A stretch of DNA of 64,000 nt from Bacteroidota bacterium (lineage in GTDB: Bacteria; Bacteroidota; Bacteroidia; Chitinophagales; Chitinophagaceae): the NCBI GenBank assembly GCA_018266575.1, contig JAFEAE010000011.1:61359-125358 (forward strand), given 5' to 3'. The position numbers were made by a program, and so were the translations under genes. Positions within the stretch are counted from its first letter, which is position 1; each line of letters opens with the position of its first letter. Shown here piece after piece: positions 25,542 to 33,131 of the stretch. The notes beneath the pieces are model-generated. The model saw nothing but the letters and a program-made list of their open reading frames with translations. It did no database searches and was not told where the DNA came from.

Positions 25542-26516
25542 TTATTTATAAATTTCCGGGTTAACTATATGTGGTAACTTTTCTTTTTTGTAAACGGCGA
25601 TCACATTTTCTGCTGCAAGCCTCGACATGGCATTGCGTGTTTCTTCCGTAGCAGATCCAATGTGTGGAAGAATGGCAACATTCGGCATATTCAGCAACAC
25701 ATTATCCGGGTGCATCGGCTCGGGGTTGGTTACATCCAAACCTGCTCCCAAGATCATTCCGTCTTGTAATGCAGTTATAAGATCAGTTTCATTATGAATG
25801 CCGCCACGTGCAGTGTTTATGAAGATGGAAGTTTTTTTCATTTGCCTGAATGCATCGATATTAAAACTTCCTTTCGTCTCCGGTGTTAACGCTGTGTGTA
25901 CAGATAATACATCGCTTTGTTCAAGCAGTTCTTCAAAGCTTACTTTTTTTGATTCAAATTTTTCTTCTGCAAATGGATTGGAATTTCGGTTGCAATAAAT
26001 GATCTTCATGTTGTAAGCATGATAACAACGTGCGGCCATTTCAAAACCGATCTTGCCCAAACCAAAAATGCCTAATGTTTTTCCATGCAATTCGATCCCG
26101 AGGTTTGCCGTAGGTTCATAATAGCCCCAGGTTCCTTTGCTGATGCTTTTATATTGAAAGAATGCCTTTCGCGAAACAGCAAGCATTAATAGAAATGCGA
26201 TATCTGCAGTTGCTGCGCTTAACACACCAGGTGTATTGCCGATCGGGATCTTTAGTTTTGTAGCTTCGGCAACATCGATATTGTCAAAGCCAACTGCCAT
26301 TTGTGCAACAACTTTTAAATGCGAACATGCGGTTAAAAATTTTTTATCGATCTTATCCTGCCCGACACTGATCAGCGCATCATAATTTTTGCAGAAAGAA
26401 ATTAACTCGTCCTGAGTAAGTTCTCTTTTTTCAGTCCATTGTGTAAAAGATATTCCTGCGTTTTGCAATAACTGTATTCCTTCTGGAGAAATGGCTCGTG
26501 TAATAAAAACTTTCAT
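25542..26516 (-). CDS. D-isomer-specific 2-hydroxyacid dehydrogenase (glyoxylate/hydroxypyruvate reductase-like)
   Basis: This 324-residue NAD(P)-dependent reductase has the nucleotide-binding loop GLGKIG at residues 152-157. Catalytic residues are Arg237 (NTARGGI), Glu266 (DVTNPEP) and His285 (LPHIGSAT). The length and pattern match GyaR/GhrB enzymes that reduce glyoxylate, hydroxypyruvate or 2-ketogluconate. CNRN after the second beta strand hints at NADPH preference, but that is weak. The gene is followed by hairpin P copy 2 and preceded 66 bp upstream by the phosphodiesterase-like gene on the same strand. Confidence 0.9.
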   Translation of the reverse strand: MKVFITRAISPEGIQLLQNAGISFTQWTEKRELTQDELISFCKNYDALISVGQDKIDKKFLTACSHLKVVAQMAVGFDNIDVAEATKLKIPIGNTPGVLSAATADIAFLLMLAVSRKAFFQYKSISKGTWGYYEPTANLGIELHGKTLGIFGLGKIGFEMAARCYHAYNMKIIYCNRNSNPFAEEKFESKKVSFEELLEQSDVLSVHTALTPETKGSFNIDAFRQMKKTSIFINTARGGIHNETDLITALQDGMILGAGLDVTNPEPMHPDNVLLNMPNVAILPHIGSATEETRNAMSRLAAENVIAVYKKEKLPHIVNPEIYK

Positions 26517-26582
26517 GGTATAATTAAAAAATAAAAATGAAAAGCTAAAAACTAAAATATCAGATTGTTTATTTAATGTTAT

Positions 26583-27530
26583 TTAAAATTCCAATTTCTT
26601 TGCTTGCTGCGGAAAAATAATTTTCAAACCAAGATCATTTGATGCAGTGACCTGTTCTTTTATCATGTTTTCATTATTGCCATTTGGTTTTATATGTGTG
26701 ATAACAACAGGTAATCCTTTCATTGCATCACTACCCGCGAGCCCGCTAAGGATATGCATTTCCTGCATCAGTAATTTTGGGGTAAGATGGCCGAACAATA
26801 ATTTCTCAGCTTGTTGGTTCGGGAAAGAAACCTCAATAAATATTGCTTTCAGTTTTTTTGCTTTTACTAAAGGGGAAATATTTTGCCATAGCGTTTTTAA
26901 GTTATTTGCTTTCTCCACTTCATCAGCGCCGGTATCACCGAGATATAAAAGATAAGCATCTTCAGACCGGACTAAGAATGCAGTGCTTTGCCCGGGTGTT
27001 GAATGGCTCAGCAAATATGGCGTTACAAATAGACTGGTATTTTCTGCAGCTATTTCTTTTCCTTCGGTTAGTGTTACATAATGATATTTTCCCAATGCAG
27101 GTTTATCACCTTCGTTTCCAAAATTTGCCCAACTCTTCCAGGTAAAATAATTATTCTTCAATACATCAATACAAAACGGCAATGCATAAATGGCTTTTGA
27201 AGAATCATCGGGTGAATTGACCACAAGGCCTGCAAGATGGTCCAGGTGCGGATGAGAAATAAAATAGCCCTTAATATCAGTACGCAAAACGGAAGCAACC
27301 TTTTGTGTAAACAAGCGGGAGTCGACGGCTTTTTGAATTCCACAGTGAATCGTTCCGGCATCAAGACAGATAAAATCCAATGAACCTTTTGATGCAAGCA
27401 TATAGGAAGAAAGGTTGCTTTCATCGCTTCCTCCCTTAACTCCCAATGGGATTACTGTAAATTTTTTTTGTGCATATACCGTTGATGTATACACGAAAAA
27501 TAATATCGCAGAAATAAAGTAACGCTTCAT
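26583..27530 (-). CDS. metallo-beta-lactamase-fold, class-II cyclic nucleotide phosphodiesterase-like
   Basis: This 315-residue protein has a signal peptide (to about TVYAQ, residue 21), so it is periplasmic. The metal motif HPHLDHLAGL (His93, His95, Asp97, His98) and LGDTGADEVEKANNL match the PDEase_II group, as does VVITHIKPNGNN near the C-terminus. The family hydrolyses 3',5'-cyclic nucleotides, as in CpdP or PDE1. The substrate here could equally be another phosphodiester. It diverges from an MFS gene across a hairpin-rich spacer. Confidence 0.85.
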   Translation of the reverse strand: MKRYFISAILFFVYTSTVYAQKKFTVIPLGVKGGSDESNLSSYMLASKGSLDFICLDAGTIHCGIQKAVDSRLFTQKVASVLRTDIKGYFISHPHLDHLAGLVVNSPDDSSKAIYALPFCIDVLKNNYFTWKSWANFGNEGDKPALGKYHYVTLTEGKEIAAENTSLFVTPYLLSHSTPGQSTAFLVRSEDAYLLYLGDTGADEVEKANNLKTLWQNISPLVKAKKLKAIFIEVSFPNQQAEKLLFGHLTPKLLMQEMHILSGLAGSDAMKGLPVVITHIKPNGNNENMIKEQVTASNDLGLKIIFPQQAKKLEF

Positions 27531-27758
27531 GTAATAAATATACGTATTGTGCTATTAAAAAAATTTCTTACCGGTTATGAAGCGATAAGGCAACAACTGT
27601 TTTTTACCACAGTAGTACAAAAGCTCAATCAAAGCTTCTTCCCGCCCGAAGCGGGACTGTACATCCCTGCCCGTCCGGCAGGCGGGGTTCTCGGGGCACC
27701 TTTTTTCGTTCTTTTTGGCGAAGCAAAAAGAACAATAACATGCTTTTAGTTTAATTCC

Positions 27759-27785
27759 GGATTCCTGCCTGCGCAGGAATGACGG
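27759..27785 (-). repeat. REP-like palindrome, copy 1
   Basis: The core ATTCCTGCCTGCGCAGGAAT has 8-bp arms and a 4-base loop. Its reverse complement matches the element at 56206-56232 (CCGTCATTCC at one end, GGAATC at the other). The arms differ by a paired change, T-A here and C-G there, so the stem is conserved while sequence varies. Confidence 0.6.
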
Positions 27786-27848
27786 TAAGTTTGTTTATTG
27801 ATTATTTACTGATTTCATTTTAATAACGCAACGCATTATGTTACACTT

Positions 27849-27856
27849 TAATTTTG
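27849..27856 (+). promoter_or_regulatory. candidate -7 element of the MFS gene
   Basis: TAATTTTG fits TAnnTTTG and lies 24 bp before the ATG at 27881. No good TTTG is seen at the -33 position, so support is partial. Confidence 0.35.
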
Positions 27857-27880
27857 CACGGCAGATTTAACAGAAAGATC

Positions 27881-29092
27881 ATGTTGTCAAGAACGCTTTC
27901 ATTATATAAGAATGCATTTAGCGGGTTGTCAAAGTCAACCTGGTTGCTTTCTTTTGTGATATTGGTAAACCGCAGCGGCACTATGGTGATACCGTTCCTG
28001 ACTATTTACCTTACTCAACCGGCAATGGGCTACAGTATTGCACAAGCCGGTATCGTAATGGGTTTGTTTGGGCTTGGTGCAGTATGTGGCGGTTTTTTCG
28101 GAGGGAAGCTCACAGACCGTTTGGGTTTTTATAGGGTACAACTGATCACCTTAACCGGCGGTGGCATTATGTTCATTTTATTAGGGCAGATGAAAAGTTA
28201 CCCGCTGATCTGTCTGTTCACTTTTTTACTCAGTTTAGTTAATGAAGCATTTCGCCCTGCCAATTCAACGGCTATCGCTCACTACAGCAAAGAAGAAAAC
28301 CGCACACGTTCATATTCGCTGAACCGTATGGCTATTAATTTGGGCTGGGCATGCGGCGGTGCGATTGGCGGCGTGCTGGCATCCATCAATTACCATTTAT
28401 TGTTTTGGGTAGATGGATGTACAAATATTCTTGCGGCTATACTTCTCCGTTATTTTTTATCCCCTGAAAATAACGAAGCGTCGCACATAGTTAAGAAAGA
28501 AATTACTGAACCGATGCAATCTGCGTATAAGGATAAGGGTTATCTCAGCTTTATCTTTTTTACAATAGTATTTGCCATGTGCTTTTTCCAGTTGTTCACT
28601 ACGATGCCGGTTTATTTTAAAGAAAACCTGCATCTGCCGGAATACGGAATTGGGTTATTAATGACGATGAGTGGCTGCATTATTGCGCTCGTAGAAATGA
28701 TCCTCGTTTTTAAATTAGAAGGTAAACGCAATAACCTGGCATATATCACACGTGGTGTTTTTGTAGTAGGCTTGTCTTTTCTTTCGCTGAATTTAATCCG
28801 TGGCGAAGGTTTCGTTGCATTGCTTTGTATGCTGATCGCTACATTCGGAGAGATTACAGCAATGGCTTTTATGAATTCATTTTGGGTATCCCGCACAACA
28901 ACGAATAACCGCGGGCAATATGCAGGCTTGTACACTATGGCATGGTCAACGGCCCAGGTGCTTGGCCCTTCGCTTGGCTCGCAGGTTGCAGGGCATTTTA
29001 GTTTCCGCACATTGTGGTGGATCACAACCGGAGTTTGTTTTATTGCAGCATTAGGATTTAGGTCTTTATCCTCTAATTCAAAACGGGCATGA
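27881..29092 (+). CDS. MFS transporter, drug-efflux type
   Basis: This 403-residue protein has about 12 membrane spans. The start is the ATG for MLSRTLSLYKNAF; an in-frame TTG nine codons upstream overlaps the promoter candidate. The loop after helix 2 reads GGKLTDRLGFYRVQLITLTG, a clear MFS signature, and LVNEAFRPANSTAIAHYS follows helix 4, as in MdtH-like multidrug exporters. It acts in the inner membrane as a proton-coupled exporter; the substrate is unknown. Its stop codon overlaps the start of the methyltransferase gene by 4 bases, so the two are translated together. Confidence 0.87.
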   Translation: MLSRTLSLYKNAFSGLSKSTWLLSFVILVNRSGTMVIPFLTIYLTQPAMGYSIAQAGIVMGLFGLGAVCGGFFGGKLTDRLGFYRVQLITLTGGGIMFILLGQMKSYPLICLFTFLLSLVNEAFRPANSTAIAHYSKEENRTRSYSLNRMAINLGWACGGAIGGVLASINYHLLFWVDGCTNILAAILLRYFLSPENNEASHIVKKEITEPMQSAYKDKGYLSFIFFTIVFAMCFFQLFTTMPVYFKENLHLPEYGIGLLMTMSGCIIALVEMILVFKLEGKRNNLAYITRGVFVVGLSFLSLNLIRGEGFVALLCMLIATFGEITAMAFMNSFWVSRTTTNNRGQYAGLYTMAWSTAQVLGPSLGSQVAGHFSFRTLWWITTGVCFIAALGFRSLSSNSKRA

Positions 29093-30036
29093 GCGAAGAA
29101 AAACTGCAAATGTTCAGGAACAGGTTAACGAAAATGTTTCGCCATGTTAACAAATTAGCGAAACGGAGAAACGTCAGTTGCTACCGTGTGTACGATCACG
29201 ATCTTCCTGAATTTCCTTTTTGTATAGAGATCTATGAAAGCAATATTTATCTCGCAGAATATAAACGCCATCATGGAATGACCGATGAAGAGCACGATGC
29301 ATGGCTTCAACAATGTTTGCCGGTGATCAGTGACATACTGGAAATGCCGGTTGAAAAAATATATCTGCGCCAGCGCCAGCGAAAAGAAGGCCGCCTCGGA
29401 CAATATGAAAAATTAAATACCGAACAGGAATTTTTCATTGTGCATGAAGCAGGATTGAAATTCAAGATCAACCTCACCGATTACCTGGATACAGGATTGT
29501 TCCTTGATCATCGCATTACGCGAGGAATGGTGCGTGATGAAGCTGCCGGAAAAAATGTATTGAATTTATTTTGTTATACAGGCTCGTTTTCCGTGTATGC
29601 AGCAAGTGGTGGTGCTGCAAGCGTTACCTCTGTTGACCTTTCAAAAACATACCTGAACTGGGCGGAAGAAAATTTTGCATTGAATGGATTGAAAGATGAG
29701 AAAAGATATCATTTCATTCATGCAGATGTAAAACAATATTTGGATGAATTGCCTGCAAATTATTTTGACCTTGTGGTGATGGACCCTCCAACGTTCAGTA
29801 ATAGCAAGCGTATGAAAGATTTTTTGGACATTCAACGCGACCATGCTGAATTGCTCAATAAAACATTGCTGGCGACAAAAGCCGGCGGCGTAATTTATTT
29901 CAGCACTAATTTCCGCAGCTTTCAATTAGATGAACAAAATATAAAAGCCAACTTCATAAAAAACATTACCAACGCTACCACTGATTTTGATTTCCAGGGA
30001 AAATTGTTTAGGTATTGTTTCAGGATTGTGAAGTAG
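29089..30036 (+). CDS. class I SAM-dependent methyltransferase, RlmK/RlmI-like
   Basis: This 315-residue protein resembles the C-terminal (RlmK) half of RlmKL and RlmI. The N-terminus MFRNRLTKMFRHVNKLAKRR with CYRVYDHDLPEFPF is the RlmK-type lead-in. The Rossmann part has NLFCYTGSFSVYAASGG (SAM site, about residues 165-181), VDLSKTYLNWAEEN and the catalytic MDPPTFSNS. Such enzymes methylate 23S rRNA, m7G2069 for RlmK or m5C1962 for RlmI. No THUMP or RlmL half is attached and no PUA domain is visible. It overlaps the MFS gene by 4 bases. A decayed copy of a related gene end lies at 31262-31318. Confidence 0.87.
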   Translation: MSEEKLQMFRNRLTKMFRHVNKLAKRRNVSCYRVYDHDLPEFPFCIEIYESNIYLAEYKRHHGMTDEEHDAWLQQCLPVISDILEMPVEKIYLRQRQRKEGRLGQYEKLNTEQEFFIVHEAGLKFKINLTDYLDTGLFLDHRITRGMVRDEAAGKNVLNLFCYTGSFSVYAASGGAASVTSVDLSKTYLNWAEENFALNGLKDEKRYHFIHADVKQYLDELPANYFDLVVMDPPTFSNSKRMKDFLDIQRDHAELLNKTLLATKAGGVIYFSTNFRSFQLDEQNIKANFIKNITNATTDFDFQGKLFRYCFRIVK

Positions 30037-30060
30037 ATTTAAAAGACTCATTTTATTATC

Positions 30061-30204
30061 AGGGGAGTCTCCGCTTCGAGAATTTGCTTTAACAGTGAGT
30101 AGCGCGTGACTCGCCGCTAACTCATCAGCATTATTATGTCCACGACGAGTCTCGCATAAACTTTGTGAAAATGAAAACCGCTGATGCGGAGACTCGTCTG
30201 AGAA
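30061..30204. repeat. nested-palindrome repeat, copy A
   Basis: This copy of about 144 bp lies in the 324-bp gap after the methyltransferase gene. The outer arms are AGGGGAGTCTCCGC (30061-30074) and GCGGAGACTCGTCTGAG near the right end. The inner arms are around GTGACTCGCCG and CGACGAGTCTCGC. It belongs to the family at 31163, 31321, 32247, 32397 and 36727. The rest of this gap holds a second palindrome (30208-30240) and no gene. Confidence 0.8.
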
Positions 30205-30207
30205 GTA

Positions 30208-30240
30208 AGACCTGTCAGGTTTTTAAAACCTGACAGGTCT
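30208..30240. repeat. perfect 33-bp palindrome
   Basis: AGACCTGTCAGGTTTT (30208-30223) and AAAACCTGACAGGTCT (30225-30240) are exact reverse complements around one central T. The palindrome abuts repeat copy A. It could fold as a hairpin in RNA from either strand, but no T-tract follows, so terminator function is unproven. Confidence 0.75.
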
Positions 30241-30360
30241 GAATAACTCATAATATATAATCCTTGCAACAAACGCAGAAATTCTTTGTTAACAAAATTT
30301 TATTGATTGTTGTCGCTGTAATGACATTTAGCGGCAGGTTCGTTTTTTTAATTTTAGAAT

Positions 30361-31134
30361 ATGAGAAAAATGAAACGGCTATTCTATTTTGGATCATCGG
30401 GATTTTGCATGTTGCTGATTGTTGCAGCGTTTAAAACACATTCTGATATTCCAGTGAACAAAGAAATAAAAAAGGAATTTGCGCCTGTTGCCGTGCTTGA
30501 ATTATTTACTTCGCAGGGATGCTCGAGTTGCCCGCCTGCAGATGAGTTGTTGGGGAAATATATTTCGAAAGAAAATGAATATATTTTTCCGCTGTCGTTT
30601 CATGTAGATTACTGGAACTATCTTGGGTGGAAAGATATTTATAGTTTGGCTGCATATTCTGAACGACAAAAAAAATATGCATTGGTGCTGAACCTTGAAA
30701 CTATTTATACGCCGCAATTGGTTGTTAACGGCACCAATGAATGTGTTGGAAGTAATGAACAAATAGTCGCCCGTGCAATTAATGACGCGTTGAAACAAAA
30801 TGCAAATGTGCAGATCAGCGGAATGGCAACTATGAAGGGAAATAAAATTGCTGTTACAATTTCTGTTGATGGTAATTACAAAAATGGTTTGCTGAATATT
30901 GCATTGGTTGAAAAGAAAACGAGTGTGCCAGTAAAAGCAGGAGAGAACAACGGCGTTACGCTGAATAATTATAATGTGGTGCTTTGGTGGAAAACGATTG
31001 ATGCTGTGGAAGAGAAAAATAATATTTCTGTTGATTTGCCAAATGATATTTCCCGCAGCAATGCAAAACTTATTGTGTACACGCAGGATAAAAGCAGTTA
31101 TAAAATAACCGGAGCAGCAAAAATCAGTTTGTAG
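30361..31134 (+). CDS. secreted DUF1223 thioredoxin-like protein
   Basis: This 257-residue protein has an N-terminal membrane or signal segment (about residues 8-23) followed by a DUF1223 domain. The domain shows VLELFTSQGCSSCPPADELL with a CSSC pair, FHVDYWNYLGWKD, and TPQLVVNGTNECVGS. DUF1223 has a thioredoxin-like fold and is exported; its substrate is not known to me. The CxxC pair suggests a disulfide or redox role. The gene lies between repeat copies A and B and is transcribed toward copies B and C. Confidence 0.88.
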   Translation: MRKMKRLFYFGSSGFCMLLIVAAFKTHSDIPVNKEIKKEFAPVAVLELFTSQGCSSCPPADELLGKYISKENEYIFPLSFHVDYWNYLGWKDIYSLAAYSERQKKYALVLNLETIYTPQLVVNGTNECVGSNEQIVARAINDALKQNANVQISGMATMKGNKIAVTISVDGNYKNGLLNIALVEKKTSVPVKAGENNGVTLNNYNVVLWWKTIDAVEEKNNISVDLPNDISRSNAKLIVYTQDKSSYKITGAAKISL

Positions 31135-31162
31135 AAACGATTGCCACAGATTCACAGATTTG

Positions 31163-31257
31163 TCTCGCTAACTCATCAGCATTATTATGTCCACGACGAG
31201 TCCCGCGCAGACTTCATGAAAATATAAAACCCCTGATGCGGAGACTCGTCTGAGAAG
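31163..31257. repeat. nested-palindrome repeat, copy B (5' truncated)
   Basis: This copy starts within the family at the sequence matching CTAACTCATCAGCATTATTA of copy A. It lacks the left outer arm and most of the left inner arm. It keeps CGACGAGTCCCGC and the right outer arm GCGGAGACTCGTCTGAG. It follows the DUF1223 gene and a GCCACAGATTCACAG word that recurs at 45001 and 63348. Confidence 0.75.
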
Positions 31258-31261
31258 TAAG

Positions 31262-31318
31262 ACATCACCAACGCCACAACAGATTTTGATTTCCAGAGAA
31301 AATTGTTCAGATTTTTCG
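31262..31318 (+). pseudogene. relic of the 3' end of a second RlmK-like methyltransferase gene
   Basis: The sequence reads ITNATTDFDFQRKLFRFF, nearly identical to residues ITNATTDFDFQGKLFRYC near the end of the intact methyltransferase (29962-30020). Most base differences are synonymous third-position changes (ATT/ATC, GCT/GCC, ACC/ACA, ACT/ACA, TTT/TTC, AGG/AGA). This suggests divergence under coding selection before decay. The fragment runs straight into repeat copy C and has no start or stop of its own. Confidence 0.7.
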
Positions 31319-31320
31319 TT

Positions 31321-31467
31321 CTCAGGCGAGTCTCCGCATTGATGACTTACTTTATTCGGGAGCAACGCGGGACTCGCCGCCAATTCTGAACCTGATTATT
31401 TTCACGACGAGTCCCGCGCAGGCTTCATGAAAATATAAAACCTCTGATGCGGAAACTCGTCTGAGAA
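31321..31467. repeat. nested-palindrome repeat, copy C
   Basis: This full copy has the outer arm CTCAGGCGAGTCTCCGC at 31321-31337 and a right arm ending at 31467. Inner arms are GCGGGACTCGCCG and CGACGAGTCCCGC. Similarity with copy D begins about 9 bases earlier (ATTTTTCGTTCTCAGG). It lies where the membrane-protein fragment at 31352-31600 loses similarity to a normal protein. Confidence 0.8.
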
Positions 31468-31600
31468 GTAAATTTTGAGTCGTCTTTGATATTATCCAGC
31501 AGATCTTGTCCGGATACAAAAGAGCTAAACAAAATGCAAGCAAAAATGCGACCAGCAATTTTGTATATTTTAGGTTTAAAATTTTTAATCTATTTGTCAT
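31352..31600 (-). pseudogene. membrane-protein gene probably truncated by repeat copy C
   Basis: The ATG at 31598-31600 overlaps the stop of the upstream membrane-protein gene by 4 bases. The first 43 or so codons look genuine (MTNRLKILNLKYTKLLVAFL and a further hydrophobic run, then CWIISKTTQ). From about 31467 downward the frame runs into repeat copy C, and its last 38 or so residues are repeat-derived, stopping at 31352. The most economical reading is a coupled second gene that lost its 3' part. Expression of a chimeric 82-residue peptide is possible. Confidence 0.55.
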
Positions 31601-32136
31601 TTGTTATTGTTGAATTTTTGATATTTCAATCTCACAACTTCTGGCTTTTCAAGTGCTTCTATAATCCTTGGTTGCAGAAAGAAAACTCCTATAAAAAAGA
31701 AAAAGAATAAAACGATTTCGCCAATTCTTTTTCCTAATGGTACTTCTTTTTCCTCTTCGACATACGTTAATAATTTTGATAAATGATTAAAGACCTGGAA
31801 AAAAGCATAGAAGTAATAAAGAAATGGAAGTGCAGCTAACCCTGTTACCGTATATGTCTTTCCCGCATCACCGATGATATAGAGAACACTATACGACAAA
31901 AAGATCAGAAAAATATTTACGAGAAAAAGTGTGTTTGATAACTGAATCTTAACAGGAATCCTTTTCATTAGTTCCTGGTCAAGCAAAAGAAACCATAACA
32001 AAAGAATTACCAAGGAAAAAATCCTGACTGAAATCCATATTATCCAATCATCAAGTTCAAAAAAATAAGAAATAAACCAAGGAATTGTTAGAATCAGGAA
32101 TAAAACAAACGGGTTAAGTTTTAAAAGTTTAATCAT
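31597..32136 (-). CDS. polytopic membrane protein, unknown
   Basis: This 179-residue protein starts at the ATG for MIKLLKLNPFVLFLILTIPW; the frame is open 30 codons further upstream but that part is hydrophilic and unlikely. Four or five hydrophobic spans are visible (about residues 7-25, 32-52, 70-90, 100-122, 145-165), separated by short basic loops. No named domain is recognised. It is translationally coupled to the truncated fragment at 31352-31600, which may have encoded its partner. It is flanked by repeat copies C and D, so the pair looks like an island inside repeats. Confidence 0.65.
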   Translation of the reverse strand: MIKLLKLNPFVLFLILTIPWFISYFFELDDWIIWISVRIFSLVILLLWFLLLDQELMKRIPVKIQLSNTLFLVNIFLIFLSYSVLYIIGDAGKTYTVTGLAALPFLYYFYAFFQVFNHLSKLLTYVEEEKEVPLGKRIGEIVLFFFFFIGVFFLQPRIIEALEKPEVVRLKYQKFNNNK

Positions 32137-32246
32137 ATAGCAATTTTCTACTCTTATAAATAATTGCAATAAGCTACGAAATTCATCTCGAAAATCAATA
32201 CAATTATATTGCAATACAACTTGCAAGAAAGAACAAATTTTTCGTT

Positions 32247-32392
32247 CTCAGGCGAGTCTCCGCCTCAACAACCTGCTTTACCGGGGAGCAACGCGGGACT
32301 CGCCGCCAATTCTGAACCTGATTATTTTCACGACGAGTCCCGCATAAGCTTCGTGAAAATGAAAACCGCTGATGCGGAGACTCGTCTAAGAA
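32247..32392. repeat. nested-palindrome repeat, copy D (best-preserved)
   Basis: Outer arms are CTCAGGCGAGTCTCCGC (32247-32263) and GCGGAGACTCGTCTAAG (32374-32390). Inner arms are GCGGGACTCGCCG (32293-32305) and CGACGAGTCCCGC (32331-32343). A third pair, ATTTTCACGA (32324-32333) with TCGTGAAAAT (32351-32360), overlaps the inner right arm. The inner and third stems therefore exclude each other. It is in tandem with copy E. The surrounding 32137-32700 spacer holds copies D, E and repeat R, and no gene. Confidence 0.85.
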
Positions 32393-32396
32393 TAAA

Positions 32397-32534
32397 AGTC
32401 TCCGCCTCAACAACCTGCTTTACCGGGGAGCAACGCGGGACTCGCCGCCAATTCTGAACCTGATTATTTCCACGACGAGTCCCGCGCAAGCTTCATGAAA
32501 AAGAAAACTGTTGATGCGGAGACTCGTCTGAGAA
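32397..32534. repeat. nested-palindrome repeat, copy E
   Basis: This tandem neighbour of copy D starts at AGTCTCCGCCTCAACAACC and lacks the first bases of the left outer arm. The body is almost identical to copy D, except for a few changes such as CTTCATGAAAAAG in place of CTTCGTGAAAATG. A stray extra right end, ACTCGTCTGAGGAC, follows at about 32540-32553. Confidence 0.8.
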
Positions 32535-32631
32535 TGTAAACTCGTCTGAGGACAAAAAACCTACATGCTATTTTTATTGCTGGTCAGACGGGGACGATCA
32601 GATCAGTGAGCAACTTGCAGAGAGTACAAAG

Positions 32632-32698
32632 CTTCATAGTAGCACTACCGATGAACGTAATGCGACGCAACGATGGCGAAGAGAATTATTATCGCTGG
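32632..32698 (+). repeat. dispersed repeat R, copy 2
   Basis: CTTCATAGTAGCACTACCGA, GAACGTAATGCGACGCAACG and AGAGAATTATTATCGCTGG match the element at 44210-44276 (and 23511-23570 in the core). It ends just before the stop codon of the minus-strand membrane protein gene at 32701. Confidence 0.6.
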
Positions 32699-32700
32699 AT

Positions 32701-33123
32701 TCACAATAAATTTTTCCGGAAGAATTTTTTGCTGTTCATGAGTAATGGCACCAGTAGTAACAACGCAAGCAATAAAAAATAGAGGAGATGAAATGCTTTC
32801 GGGAATTGCAACCAGCTTCCGAGGCTGAAACCTGCAAGGCCTAAAGCAATGAAGAGCGCCTGCCACCACGCTCTTCGTTGTAATGATCTTAGATCTTTCG
32901 CAAGAAACAATAACCAGATACCGATCAGCAGCATAGCGATGCCGGAAAATATCCACACGCTAATGGCAGATGCTGCATGTGATTGAGCAATATCGCCGGT
33001 TTTAACCGCGATAACGGTATCATTGATATCCAGTGCATGAATAGCCGAAGTAACGATGAGCAGGATGCCCGTAATAATGGCGCTCCTGGAAACTGCTTTG
33101 CTTTCTGTTGTTCGGTTACTCAT
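32701..33123 (-). CDS. small four-span membrane protein, unknown
   Basis: This 140-residue protein has four hydrophobic segments (about residues 15-32, 52-72, 88-104 and 110-130) and a basic C-terminus (NSKKFFRKNLL). No catalytic motif is seen. It starts 8 bp after the stop of the M28 peptidase gene on the same strand, so the two are probably co-transcribed. Small alanine/leucine-rich proteins of this type are common in Chitinophagaceae, but I cannot name a family. Confidence 0.65.
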   Translation of the reverse strand: MSNRTTESKAVSRSAIITGILLIVTSAIHALDINDTVIAVKTGDIAQSHAASAISVWIFSGIAMLLIGIWLLFLAKDLRSLQRRAWWQALFIALGLAGFSLGSWLQFPKAFHLLYFLLLALLLLVPLLMNSKKFFRKNLL

Positions 33124-33131
33124 CGCCGTTA

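Larger units (their letters stand above)
27531..27880. other. divergent spacer packed with hairpins
   Basis: This 350-bp gap between two divergent genes contains several stem-loops. CCCGC/GCGGG lies near 27645-27660 and CCTGCC/GGCAGG near 27665-27682. GTTCTTTTT (27708-27716) pairs with AAAAAGAAC (27725-27733), and a REP-like element lies at 27759-27785. No gene is seen. A TAATTTTG at 27849-27856 fits the -7 consensus for the MFS gene. GC content here is locally higher than in the surrounding spacers. Confidence 0.55.

Noticed and set aside
31168..31383. Open frame on the minus strand reading VSASGVLYFHEV-type peptides
   Set aside because: It lies inside repeat copies B and C, and the same peptide pattern recurs in the other copies, so it is a by-product of the palindromic repeat rather than a gene.
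32204..32457. Overlapping open frames on both strands over repeats D and E
   Set aside because: Both are composed of repeat sequence with no start context or protein-like composition.
32247..32534. Possible short CRISPR array (two similar units)
   Set aside because: The units are about 145 bp, nearly identical throughout, with no spacer-like variable segments and no cas genes nearby.
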